A DNA stretch of 41,491 nucleotides from Oligoflexus sp. (lineage in GTDB: Bacteria; Bdellovibrionota_B; Oligoflexia; Oligoflexales; Oligoflexaceae): positions 1 to 41,491 of the forward strand of contig JACMPP010000027.1 of the NCBI GenBank assembly GCA_014377445.1, read 5' to 3'. This document shows, in pieces, positions 15,544-23,821 of this stretch; position 1 is the stretch's first letter; the number at the start of each line of letters is the position of its first letter. Under the pieces are notes generated by a model, which was given only the letters and a program-made list of their open reading frames with translations, searched no databases and had not been told where the DNA came from. The position numbers and the translations under genes are program-made.

Positions 15544-16116
15544 ATGAAACTTTTGAACGCCCCGGTTTACCAAATCCTCTTTACGGCCCTCACTTTACTC
15601 CCCCTCGGAGGCTGCATCAGCGATGATCAGCAGACCGCGCAGGAGACTTTCATCGCCACAAAACAAGACCAGGATTCGAGCCTGCCGCCCGAAGCAACGT
15701 CAGATCTAGCTGCTGAGTCCGTGACCAACAGCGTGGAAAGAGAAAGAGCCCCCGCACTAACTCCTGACGACATCGAAGCCGATAATGACCCTATGAAAAT
15801 AGGTTTTGAGACCGCACGTTGGAACCTGAGTGCAGTCGCTCTCGAACGTATCAAGGATGTCGCTGAGAAGATGAAGGACGATGTTTCGATCACGCTCAAG
15901 ATCGATGGTCACTGCGATGAGCGCGGGAGTGACGGGTATAACCAAGAGCTTTCGGTGAAACGTGCGGAATCGGTCCGCAAGGAACTGGTTCGACTGGGAG
16001 TGCCAAATAAGCGTCTGAAGTCAAAAGGTTACGGCAGCAAACGCCAATTGGAAGAAGGTCATAGCGAGAAGGTCTATTCGCATAACCGTCGAGCAGAAAT
16101 GATCTTCCGTAAATAA
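15544..16116 (+). CDS. Pal/OmpA-domain lipoprotein
   Basis: A 190-residue lipoprotein. The signal ends in lipobox LGGC (Cys24). An acidic linker of about 55 residues follows, then an OmpA C-terminal peptidoglycan-binding domain (residues about 85-190). Its core GHCDERGSDGYNQELSVKRA and KRLKSKGYGSKR match Pal proteins, with Asp and Arg positions for diaminopimelate binding kept. It would tether the outer membrane to peptidoglycan. No tol genes are next to it, so it is probably an accessory paralogue rather than the canonical pal. TGAAAGGA lies upstream of the ATG and a strong terminator follows. Confidence 0.88.
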   Translation: MKLLNAPVYQILFTALTLLPLGGCISDDQQTAQETFIATKQDQDSSLPPEATSDLAAESVTNSVERERAPALTPDDIEADNDPMKIGFETARWNLSAVALERIKDVAEKMKDDVSITLKIDGHCDERGSDGYNQELSVKRAESVRKELVRLGVPNKRLKSKGYGSKRQLEEGHSEKVYSHNRRAEMIFRK

Positions 16117-16132
16117 TTTTTGCCCAAAAGTC

Positions 16133-16168
16133 GAGAGGGGTGAACCGCTTTGGTTCACCCCTCTTTTC
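16133..16168. terminator. Strong terminator between convergent OmpA-type genes
   Basis: GAGGGGTGAACC-GCTTT-GGTTCACCCCTC, a perfect 12-bp stem, then TTTTC on the + side. Confidence 0.85.
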
Positions 16169-16186
16169 TATTCATTTCTCAGTTGC

Positions 16187-17560
16187 TCAATGCTTGTAGA
16201 AGAGACGGAAGACCACGCGGCGGTTCAACTGGCGACCCTGGTAGTTGCCGTTATCCGCGATCGGTTTCGATTCACCATAAGATTTCGCTTCGAGACACGA
16301 AGGATCAAACTTACCGGCCCGGATAAGATAGTTACGAATCGTTTCCGCACGAGACTGACCGAGGTTCTGGTTATATTCCGCGCTACCCACAGAGTCGGTG
16401 TGACCCTCGATGATGATCTTCTGGAAAGGGTTCTTCTTCAAGTGTTCCGCTAGTCTGGACAGGACTTCGCGGGTCCCCGGCAACACGCGGCTCGCTGAGT
16501 CGAAGGCAAAGTTCACCCCACGGAGTACGAAGACTTCGTCACCACCCGGTGTTTCCTGAGGCCCTTCCTGTTCAGGCATAAACTTCGGCGGTGCTGGCGG
16601 TTCGCCTTTTTTCACGGGTTTCTTCGGACGAACGATGTGGGATACGACGCTGCTGTCATCAAATCCAAAGGCATAGTTCAAACCAAGATAAACGCGCCAG
16701 TCAGCCGAAGCCGTGCCGTTGCTCATCTCCGATCCAACACCCACATGCAGCGCGAGCTGATCGGAAATATCGTGTTTAATACCCAGCAAAGCTTCCGCCG
16801 AGGTCACTGAGCGGGATTCGACCGTTTCGGTTTCCTTGGTGGGGTAGCCAGCGTACCATTCCGCGATGAATTTAGTATCGATCGATTGAACGAGGTAACT
16901 GGCAGCGACGGACACGATGTATTGATCCTGAAGGGGTGCGATAGGGAAATCAGCGATCTTGTCACCTGGCGAACGCTTTCGATAGCCGAGGTTCAAACCG
17001 AGGGCCAATTTGCTAATCGTGGTGTCGGCAGCCAACTCGAAGTTGACTGTAGGGCCGCCGCCCTCACCCACATAAGGGTTATTCTTTGTGACGTTCATGT
17101 TGCCCGACACGATGAAGGCGATACCACCCTCTCGGTCACCATAGAGGCGAAACTTGCTGTTGGCACGGATCTCGGTCAAACCCTTTTGTCCGAACTCACC
17201 GCGGCTGCCTTCGATTTTCACATCCTGAGCCACAACCTGAGGAAAGCTGATACCGACATCCCAGAAGCTCGCGAGACCGTAGCCAATATTAAAGTCGGCG
17301 GCGAGAATGGAATCGCTGACTTTACTGTTGCGGCCGGTGGTCGTATCTTCATAGCGAGGCAAAGTGTTGACCGCGTAGTTGGCAAAGAGCCCAAGGTTGA
17401 ATACGCCAGGAGCCAAAGTCTCCGAGGATTGAACCGTGACGAAGTCGATACCATTGGTCGTAGCGTTGAAGTTCTGAAGATCACTTCCTGTGATATTGGA
17501 AAAGCCCGGGTCTGCGTAGCTGGCCGCTAACAGCAGAATGAGGAGTTTTAAGGCTTTCAC
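16187..17560 (-). CDS. OmpA-family outer-membrane barrel with peptidoglycan-binding domain
   Basis: A 457-residue protein. I choose the GTG at 17560: AAGGAGG (17566-17572) lies 5 nt before it and the signal peptide VKALKLLILLLAASYA follows directly, whereas the ATG at 17590 would put the ribosome site inside the gene. Residues about 20-310 form a large barrel (FNLGLFANYAVN, FNIGYGLASFWDVGISFP, LALHVGVGSEM). Residues about 350-457 are an OmpA domain (GVNFAFDSASRVLPG, GHTDSVGSAEYNQNLGQSRA). The barrel is much larger than the 8 strands of E. coli OmpA. Convergent with the Pal-like gene. It probably links outer membrane and cell wall and may form a pore. Confidence 0.87.
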   Translation of the reverse strand: MKALKLLILLLAASYADPGFSNITGSDLQNFNATTNGIDFVTVQSSETLAPGVFNLGLFANYAVNTLPRYEDTTTGRNSKVSDSILAADFNIGYGLASFWDVGISFPQVVAQDVKIEGSRGEFGQKGLTEIRANSKFRLYGDREGGIAFIVSGNMNVTKNNPYVGEGGGPTVNFELAADTTISKLALGLNLGYRKRSPGDKIADFPIAPLQDQYIVSVAASYLVQSIDTKFIAEWYAGYPTKETETVESRSVTSAEALLGIKHDISDQLALHVGVGSEMSNGTASADWRVYLGLNYAFGFDDSSVVSHIVRPKKPVKKGEPPAPPKFMPEQEGPQETPGGDEVFVLRGVNFAFDSASRVLPGTREVLSRLAEHLKKNPFQKIIIEGHTDSVGSAEYNQNLGQSRAETIRNYLIRAGKFDPSCLEAKSYGESKPIADNGNYQGRQLNRRVVFRLFYKH

Positions 17561-17713
17561 GAGTTCCTCCTTGGTATAACCAAAGCGCAAAGAATGGGGC
17601 GATCACTATAAATTCGATTAACCCCAATTATACTCTAATTCCCCTCTGAGTGGTCCAAACTGGGGGATCTTATTCCTAATAAAATGTCGTTTTCCAAGCT
17701 GCAGGTGCTCGGC

Positions 17714-18301
17714 CTATTGGCAACTGACCGACGATTGCGTAATTTCGTTCGGATTGAGCACACCGTCTCTGTTGGCATCAAGGCCCTGCTCAATCACGGT
17801 CGCCGCTCCGAAGCAGTTGCTGGCTCTGGCTTCCTCACTAGTGGCCGTGCGCGCGACAGCGATGGAGGCGGGATCATTACTGGGCACAACAACAGTCGTC
17901 GTTGTCGTAGTCGTCGTGAGTCCGTTGACGGTTGTTGTGGTCGTTGTCGATCCATCCGGATTGGTGACGGTCGTCGTGGAAGTCGTCTCGGTGCGATTGC
18001 TGTCGACTACGGTGTGGGGTGGGTTGGTATTGGTGGTCGGGGTCGATCCTGCTCCTGTCGCCTGGGGAGCTATCGGCTGCATGCCCTTGGTGGTCTGGGT
18101 TGGGAGCGGAGCAATGGGTTGCATGCCCGAAGGGTTTTGATCATCCGAGCCCTGCATGATGGGTTGGGCGGCTGAGTTTTTACCGGCTTGCATCTCGTCA
18201 GCTTTTTTTGGGTCATCATAGGAATGACGACATCCCGCAAAAGAAATACATAGAACCAATACCATTAGCTTATTCGACAATTTCAGACAAATGTTTACCA
18301 T
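17714..18301 (-). CDS. Thr-rich lipoprotein with C-terminal EF-hand loop
   Basis: A 195-residue lipoprotein (lipobox FAGC, Cys about 24). The middle has a repeat MQPIAP (twice), then a Thr-rich tract (NPDGSTTTTTTVNGLTTTT) that is also a long GTC/GTT-type repeat in the DNA. The C-terminal segment DANRDGVLNPNE is a textbook EF-hand loop (Asp1, Asn3, Asp5, Gly6, Leu8, Glu12) and may bind calcium, with flanking cysteines (NCFGAA, SVSCQ). Likely a surface lipoprotein on a flexible stalk. The repeat tract could vary in length between strains. Confidence 0.7.
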   Translation of the reverse strand: MVNICLKLSNKLMVLVLCISFAGCRHSYDDPKKADEMQAGKNSAAQPIMQGSDDQNPSGMQPIAPLPTQTTKGMQPIAPQATGAGSTPTTNTNPPHTVVDSNRTETTSTTTVTNPDGSTTTTTTVNGLTTTTTTTTVVVPSNDPASIAVARTATSEEARASNCFGAATVIEQGLDANRDGVLNPNEITQSSVSCQ

Positions 18302-18443
18302 CGGCTTTTCATCTCCTTTGGGGGTGATACAAGATTAAGCTTGTGCAAAAGTTTTAGATTTAACAAATAATGGAAACTAACTGTCTGATTGCCGATATTT
18401 CAAGCAAATCCGGCCTGTTTCAATACCCGCGAGACATCTCACT

Positions 18444-19121
18444 ATGCTACGCAAGTTCAAAGAAAAACTCATCTGCTGGATCGCTTATCTGTTCATCGGA
18501 TCGCTCTATCTTACTTATCGCTTTCGATGGCATGGCCTCGATGCCGAGAAGCACGCGCGCAGCATTCATCCCCATTCTCAGGTGGCGATTGCCATCTGGC
18601 ATCGGAACTCCATCGGCTGCATGCTCGCCTATGCCTGGCGCCGCCTGGCGATTCTTGTCTCGCTATCCTTCGATGGCGAAGTCATCGCCTTCGTCGCCCG
18701 TAAATTCGGAATTCATACGGCGCGCGGCTCGTCCTCAAGAGGGGGCAGCGACGCGTTCAAGCAGCTTATGAAACTTCATAGAGAAGCCTACGATTTAGGC
18801 ATCACTGTCGATGGTCCCCGCGGCCCTATCTATAAGGTTAAGGCTGGCATCATTGCGGCCGCCTCACGAACGGGCATGCCGATCCTCCCTTTTGCTGCAG
18901 TTGCCCGTCAGGAGTGGGTCCTCTCCCGCGCCTGGGATAAGTTCCGCGTGCCAAAGCCATTCACCGAAATACTTTGCCTCTATGGCGACGCCATCGTCGT
19001 GCCTAAGGATTTGGAGAGCGAACGCTTTGACGAGTATGCGCAGAAGGTAGGATTGGCTTTGATGAATCTGGAAGAGAGACTCCGCCTCGCGATCACCGCC
19101 GGACCCGACGCCCAACCTTGA
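18444..19121 (+). CDS. DUF374 lysophospholipid acyltransferase-like protein
   Basis: A 225-residue protein of the DUF374 branch of the LPLAT superfamily. An N-terminal hydrophobic segment (ICWIAYLFIGSLYLTY) is followed by AIWHRNSIG, the DUF374 form of the acyltransferase histidine block, then RGSSSRGGSDAFKQLM and ITVDGPRGPIYKVKAG, the strongly conserved TVDGPRGP motif. DUF374 proteins are thought to acylate lipid A-related or phospholipid substrates at the inner membrane; the exact substrate is unknown here. It converges with the barrel gene at 19130 with only 8 bp between stops. Confidence 0.85.
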   Translation: MLRKFKEKLICWIAYLFIGSLYLTYRFRWHGLDAEKHARSIHPHSQVAIAIWHRNSIGCMLAYAWRRLAILVSLSFDGEVIAFVARKFGIHTARGSSSRGGSDAFKQLMKLHREAYDLGITVDGPRGPIYKVKAGIIAAASRTGMPILPFAAVARQEWVLSRAWDKFRVPKPFTEILCLYGDAIVVPKDLESERFDEYAQKVGLALMNLEERLRLAITAGPDAQP

Positions 19122-19129
19122 GTCCGCGA

Positions 19130-20122
19130 CTAGAAATTCGGATGGTAGGTTAAGCCCGCACTCAAACCCCAGTCGGGGCTGTTGTAGACCCAAAATACAT
19201 TTTCGACGAGACCGAGCTCAAAACTCACCTGGTCCCACTTATAGCGATAAGCCAGGTGCACTTCATAAGAGCTGCGGCTCAACTGCCCCATCTTTTGAAA
19301 GAGCGGTTGATAGACGAGGAACTGCAAAAAGGCTTCGTGGTTCGGCTCAAAACGATAGGCTCCACCCGCGATTCCCCCCCATTGCTCGTGGTAGGTCGGG
19401 AGCGCGAGCTCCTGGCGGCGACCGAAAACGGTTAAGGACAGAGTTCCGTAAAGCGAGAAGTCTCGGTAAGGGAGGGCGGCACTCAGCCGGGCCCCTCCAT
19501 CGGTGGCCCCGGTAAAATAAGGGTTTTTGCCAGCCGTTTCATGCGAGGCGTAAACAGCCAGGGTCATCGGGAGATTCAAATTGTATTGCGAAGCAAAATC
19601 CCAAACCATGCCCGCTTCAAACTGCCGACTCAACACATCGTTCTTCTGCGCGAGAGAATAATTCATATCGTAGTCGGGAATTGACATGCGCACGTTATCG
19701 CGCGGCGCATCGAGCCGACCGTCCTGGGGCAGACCAAAAATATTGTGAAAGCCGATGGCCATTCCATCGGTGCCCATGCGAGTGAAGGCTCTTTCACTGG
19801 CTGCGCCATAGACTTCGATGTGATCCCAAGGTTGATAATAGGCTCGAAGCTGATCATCCCGCGTTTCCGCATCGACTATGTAGCGTTTGTCGTGGCCCCA
19901 AAAATTAGAATAGATTCGCCCGCCCATTACGCGCCAGTCACCCACCTTACCCAGGCGGAATCTTTGCATGACTGGACTGGATCGAAAGAGTTGACCGATC
20001 GCTTCCGAGCGAAGCAGGAGGGGCTCCGGAACATACTCCGCTATCACTCTATTCTCTTCGCCCCGCGCAATACTGTTAAGAAGGATGACGAGAATGCTGA
20101 TACTGATCAGGCGAAAATTCAT
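19130..20122 (-). CDS. DUF3187-like outer-membrane protein
   Basis: A 330-residue protein with a signal peptide (to about ARG, residue 20) and a beta-strand-rich body. The early RVIAEYVPEPLLLRSEA, the central MDYNLAQK-type strands and the C-terminal FELGLVENVFWVYNSPDWGLSAGLTYHPNF match the layout of DUF3187 barrels, whose last strands follow an E-(D/N) and PD motif. It lies 24 bp after the stop of the pseudokinase gene, in the same operon. No enzymatic motif seen. Function unknown. Confidence 0.6.
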   Translation of the reverse strand: MNFRLISISILVILLNSIARGEENRVIAEYVPEPLLLRSEAIGQLFRSSPVMQRFRLGKVGDWRVMGGRIYSNFWGHDKRYIVDAETRDDQLRAYYQPWDHIEVYGAASERAFTRMGTDGMAIGFHNIFGLPQDGRLDAPRDNVRMSIPDYDMNYSLAQKNDVLSRQFEAGMVWDFASQYNLNLPMTLAVYASHETAGKNPYFTGATDGGARLSAALPYRDFSLYGTLSLTVFGRRQELALPTYHEQWGGIAGGAYRFEPNHEAFLQFLVYQPLFQKMGQLSRSSYEVHLAYRYKWDQVSFELGLVENVFWVYNSPDWGLSAGLTYHPNF

Positions 20123-20146
20123 GTAGGCCTTTGTGGGCTTGAACGA

Positions 20147-21499
20147 TCAACGTCGGTGGAGGCGACGTGCTCTGGATATTTGCGTATTGAGAGCGATTTC
20201 ATGAGCCACGACCGCACGACCGTTGGTACCAATGAAAGGCATCGATTTTGTCACCGTTACGAGCGGTTTACCTATTCCCTCGAGAAATTGCAAGGATTTC
20301 GCCGTATCAAGAAACCCCAGAGGCAGTTCGATTCCGGCTGCTTCTGCGTGTTCTATGGCAAACGCAGCGCGTTCGACCAAACTGGAGTTCTCTATGCTCT
20401 TGGCCATGTCCTTTAGCTTCTGCTGCCAGTTGTCTGCCGCAGCATCCTTCTCTTTGGCTTTTGAAACTCTTTGCTTGCTAAGAAGTTCGCTAAGCGGCGA
20501 AAAATCGTTGACGTAGAATGCGCGCAAAAGATTTGCAGCCTGCGTACGATCCGTGCCGTCCGGAACCACGGCGGCCCAACCCCGACTCACCGCGATCGAA
20601 CCGTCCTTCATCAGCACGAGCTTGGATGTATCGGCACGACTTCGAATCAAGCCGATTTCAAAGGCTTTGAGTAGACTGGCTTGCAAGGGTTGCCGTAAAA
20701 GCGAGAGTTTCCTCGTCACATCGAGACGATTGGCATCAAAGGTTTCGGGATCGAAAGCCTGACCCTCCATGGCTTCATAGACCAACACAGCTTCGCTACC
20801 GAAGCGTTCGTGGATTTTAGGCAAACGGAGAGCGGTTTTGTTATCACCCGCTATTTTATTCTTGAGACGAAGAAGCACGCGTCGCTCGATGTTGAGATCG
20901 GCAGAGCGCGAGAGAGTCCGGCGAATTTTCTCGACCTGGGCGAGAAGGTTCGCGGGCGCTTTCATGTTGCGAAGTGGTTTCAAGGCCGCTTCAATCTCCC
21001 GCAAGGCATGAAGTGAAGACTCCATTTTTTTGCGCGCCGAGGGCTTTAGCACTTTGATTTGCCAACGCTGACCATTTTCATCGACCGCATTGTGGACCTG
21101 AAAGAGCGTCGCGCAATGGATGGGTTGTCGCTCCAAAATAAACTCGAGGGACCACTCCGGGGCCCACTCATCGAGGGTATCGGTAATTTCCCGGAAGTCG
21201 ACTGGATTGACCTCGACTCGGGTTTCGACTTCATCGCTGAAGCCACGGCCATCAAAATTAAAAAGTTTTTGATAAGCGGGTCCGAGCTGGGCTTTCAACT
21301 CGTGGATACATTGCTCGAATATTTCGCCGAGCCTTGCCTTATTCCAAAATTTATCCAGAGCCGTATCAACCACCAGGCTACTGCTATAGCGCGTGGGCCA
21401 GGCGAAAAGGGTCTGTTGCAGGAAAACTTTGTAGACACGAGCCAGCTCACGCAGCGCTGCAAACGACGGTGATGGCGCTCCCCGGGACTGGTTCTTCAT
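20147..21499 (-). CDS. Degenerate UbiB/ABC1 (AarF) atypical kinase-like protein
   Basis: A 450-residue protein with the layout of the UbiB/ABC1/ADCK family but with its catalytic motifs lost. LGPAYQKLFN (72-81) stands where the family has the KxGQ motif; ATLFQVHNA (130-138) for the Ala-rich loop A-S-I-G-Q-V-H; IKVLKP retains the Lys (Lys149); LNIERRVLLRLK is the conserved helix. The HADPHPGN loop reads RADTSK (Asp290 kept), and the DFG position reads SRG (305-307). I therefore infer a pseudokinase, possibly a lipid or nucleotide binder. First gene of an operon with the barrel at 19130-20122. No C-terminal membrane helices are evident. Confidence 0.68.
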   Translation of the reverse strand: MKNQSRGAPSPSFAALRELARVYKVFLQQTLFAWPTRYSSSLVVDTALDKFWNKARLGEIFEQCIHELKAQLGPAYQKLFNFDGRGFSDEVETRVEVNPVDFREITDTLDEWAPEWSLEFILERQPIHCATLFQVHNAVDENGQRWQIKVLKPSARKKMESSLHALREIEAALKPLRNMKAPANLLAQVEKIRRTLSRSADLNIERRVLLRLKNKIAGDNKTALRLPKIHERFGSEAVLVYEAMEGQAFDPETFDANRLDVTRKLSLLRQPLQASLLKAFEIGLIRSRADTSKLVLMKDGSIAVSRGWAAVVPDGTDRTQAANLLRAFYVNDFSPLSELLSKQRVSKAKEKDAAADNWQQKLKDMAKSIENSSLVERAAFAIEHAEAAGIELPLGFLDTAKSLQFLEGIGKPLVTVTKSMPFIGTNGRAVVAHEIALNTQISRARRLHRR

Positions 21500-21768
21500 G
21501 AATGACTTCTCTCTAAGGAAAAAACGGGGCGAAAGCCCTGGTGAGCATGCTTCGTGCTGATATTACCCTCTCAGGATAACACCAGAAATCGAGCTCCGGG
21601 ATGGGCAGAAAAGTACCAGGACTCAGCTCCGCTAAGATGCGGGCAAAGGTCCTTGGCCAAGCGGCCTTGAAGAAAGGGCTTTGAGTCTAGAAAAAACAGA
21701 TTATAATAGAGGGTAATAACAAAGAACTCTGGAATAAATGAGTTTAAATCAAACAATGAGGATACTTA
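21500..21768. promoter_or_regulatory. Divergent promoter region with a shared 11-bp motif
   Basis: AGAGGGTAATA occurs on the + strand at 21708-21718, just after TATAAT (21702-21707), and on the - strand at 21571-21561, just after TTATCCT. Each copy faces its own divergent gene, 51 and 62 nt before the amn and pseudokinase starts. TTGAGT (21681-21686) is the likely amn -35, with a short 15-nt spacer. The symmetry suggests co-regulation. Confidence 0.45.
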
Positions 21769-22548
21769 ATGGCTTTACGTACCAAACAGGAAATCGTCGA
21801 AAACTGGCTACCCCGTTACACCGGTACCCAGCTCGATGAATTCGGGCAATATATTTTGCTCACCAACTTCAGTGACTATCTTCGCCGCTTTTCCGCAAGA
21901 TTTGGTCAACCGATCAAAGGCTTAGACCGGGCGATGCAGACCTGCTCCAACGGCGACAACCTGACGATGATCAACTTCGGGATCGGATCGGCCAACGCTG
22001 CAACGATCATGGATCTGCTCAGCTCGATCAAGCCTAAAGGCGTTCTTTTCCTCGGGAAATGTGGAGGCCTCAAGGATAGTACCGAGCTCGGTCACTTCAT
22101 TTTGCCGATCGCCGCGATTCGTGGCGACGGAACGTCAGATGATTATCTGCCGCGCGAGGTTCCCGCGATGCCGTCCTTCAAACTGCATAAGTTTGTTTCG
22201 GAAAAGATCGTAGAAGCTGGAATGGACTACCGAACCGGCGTCGTCTACACGATGAACCGTCGCGTATGGGAACATGATGACGTGTTCAAACAGAAGCTTC
22301 GGGAATTCCGCGCCATCGCCATCGATATGGAAACGGCTACGATCTTCGCCTGCGGCATTGCCAATGAAATTTCGCGTGGCGCACTCCTTCTCGTATCAGA
22401 CGTACCCATGACGCCCGAGGGTGTAAAAACCGAGACGAGCGATCGCAAAGTAAGCGAAAGATTTGTCGACCTTCATATTGATATAGGCATAAAAGCCATG
22501 ACCGATATTGAAGATAAAGGCGAGAAGATCAAACACTTCCGTTATTGA
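21769..22548 (+). CDS. amn: AMP nucleosidase (short, single-domain form)
   Basis: A 259-residue member of the nucleoside phosphorylase superfamily matching the short AMP nucleosidase group. It cleaves AMP to adenine and ribose-5-phosphate, adjusting purine pools. Key segments are MINFGIGSANAATIMDLL (phosphate/ribose loop), LFLGKCGGLKD, the purine region AIDMETATIFACG, where Met-Glu contacts ribose, and LLLVSDVPM. The E. coli Amn N-terminal regulatory domain is absent. GAGG lies upstream of the ATG at 21769. Divergent from the pseudokinase operon. Confidence 0.85.
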   Translation: MALRTKQEIVENWLPRYTGTQLDEFGQYILLTNFSDYLRRFSARFGQPIKGLDRAMQTCSNGDNLTMINFGIGSANAATIMDLLSSIKPKGVLFLGKCGGLKDSTELGHFILPIAAIRGDGTSDDYLPREVPAMPSFKLHKFVSEKIVEAGMDYRTGVVYTMNRRVWEHDDVFKQKLREFRAIAIDMETATIFACGIANEISRGALLLVSDVPMTPEGVKTETSDRKVSERFVDLHIDIGIKAMTDIEDKGEKIKHFRY

Positions 22549-22915
22549 TTTCGTTTCTTGGTATCAATTCAAGGGGAACGGTCACTACTCGAACCCAGCG
22601 TTCGAGTTGAAAGTCGGCCAAGGGAGTGACGACCGCAACTATAGCTTGACGGTGTAAATAGGGCCGCCATGGGCGCCCTCGGGCCGGTCGTGATTCAAAA
22701 CTCGCGCCAACAGAACTTCTCTCGCCATCATCGAACGCGCAATTCGTCACAGACAAAATCAATCAGCCCTCCTGACATACCCAAGAATCTGAAAGAAGCT
22801 CTCAATTGAGACGTCGGAGTTTTTGGGAAATATATATATAGTGAGAAAGCACCCCACCCATCGCGGCGAGGCGCTTGTTTTTTGCCAATGAAAATCGGAA
22901 GAAGGAACTCTAACC
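22549..22915 (+). other. Structured 3' region of amn and leader of the next operon
   Basis: ACTCGAAC-CCAGC-GTTCGAGT (22587-22607) is a perfect 8-bp hairpin, and outer sequences GGTCACT and AGTGA-cg-ACC can close a larger stem around it. A GC-rich stretch (22661-22690) adds further pairing. TTGAGA (22806-22811) and TATATA near 22831 may be the promoter of the coiled-coil gene. No T-run follows the hairpin. No gene here. Confidence 0.4.
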
Positions 22916-23821
22916 ATGCTCGCACTCATCCCTACTCTCCTAGGCGCTCTCGCGGCCATTTTATTCGTGTATGCCATGATTACTCGAAAGAACTGGTTGG
23001 AAACGAAGGCTCTCTTCGCGGACACCACGATCCGTTACGAAGCGGCTCTGCATCAGTCCCAGAAATCCGAGCAAGGCAGCAAAGCGCAAAAGGATCTCAT
23101 CGAAAAACTGCGTCTCCAGGCTCAAAAAGCCGAAAAAAGCGCTGATGATATCAAAAACAAATCAAGCGATGGAAAACTGGAAATTATCCGTTTGAAAACA
23201 GAATACGATGAGATCGTTCGCAAGGCGGAATCCAAGCACGCTCACTTCCTTGAGCAGGTCGGCGTTCTCACGCAACAACTCTCCGAAGCGGTTCGTGAAA
23301 AGAAACTCCTCAACGACCAACTCTCTGTCCTCCAACGCGAAACCGATGCTAAAGCCCGCGAGATGACCGACGGTATCAGAAATCAACTCAACGAAGTGCA
23401 GTTGCAGGTCTCAGTCGCCAAACGCGAACGCAACAATGCCCTGAACGCTCTCGATAAATTCAAGTTGGAATCCGCCCTGGTCAAACCTGAAGAACTGAAA
23501 CGCTGGCAAGCAAAAGTCGCACGCATGGAACAACTCTATGCAAGCATGAAGGGCCTTCGCGAAATGGCGGAAGAACGCAACGAAAACTGGGAGACAGCTC
23601 TCCGTTATTTTGCGATCCACATTCTGCAGTCCCCCAAGGCTTCCAGCGGTGACACAAGCATTGGCGCTCTGGTTGGCGAGGCTTTGGAAAAAATCGGCGC
23701 GACCCTGGTTGACGATGATTTGAACGAACCTTACAGCCTAGCACCCAGTGCCCAAGCGGCCGCAGCAACTCCATCCCCGACTCCAACTCCAACTCCATCG
23801 GCGGCTGAACAACTTTCATGA
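22916..23821 (+). CDS. Membrane-anchored coiled-coil protein
   Basis: A 301-residue protein. Residues about 3-23 form one membrane helix (LIPTLLGALAAILFVYAMI). Residues about 28-240 are a long Lys/Glu/Gln-rich coiled coil without breaks. The tail is low complexity (AAAATPSPTPTPTPSAAE). No enzymatic motif. Its stop overlaps the trmH start by 4 bp (ATGA), so translation is coupled. Overall shape is that of RmuC-like or cell-division scaffold proteins, but no RmuC domain is present. GAAGGAACTC precedes the ATG. Confidence 0.65.
   Translation: MLALIPTLLGALAAILFVYAMITRKNWLETKALFADTTIRYEAALHQSQKSEQGSKAQKDLIEKLRLQAQKAEKSADDIKNKSSDGKLEIIRLKTEYDEIVRKAESKHAHFLEQVGVLTQQLSEAVREKKLLNDQLSVLQRETDAKAREMTDGIRNQLNEVQLQVSVAKRERNNALNALDKFKLESALVKPEELKRWQAKVARMEQLYASMKGLREMAEERNENWETALRYFAIHILQSPKASSGDTSIGALVGEALEKIGATLVDDDLNEPYSLAPSAQAAAATPSPTPTPTPSAAEQLS

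Noticed and set aside
17754..18140. Plus-strand Val/Thr-rich frame
   Set aside because: Antisense of the Thr-rich repeat in the EF-hand lipoprotein; the opposite strand has signal peptide, lipobox and EF-hand.
22587..22610. T-loop-like GTTCGAGT, suggesting a tRNA
   Set aside because: No acceptor stem, D-arm or anticodon arm can be built around it; it is one arm of a simple hairpin.
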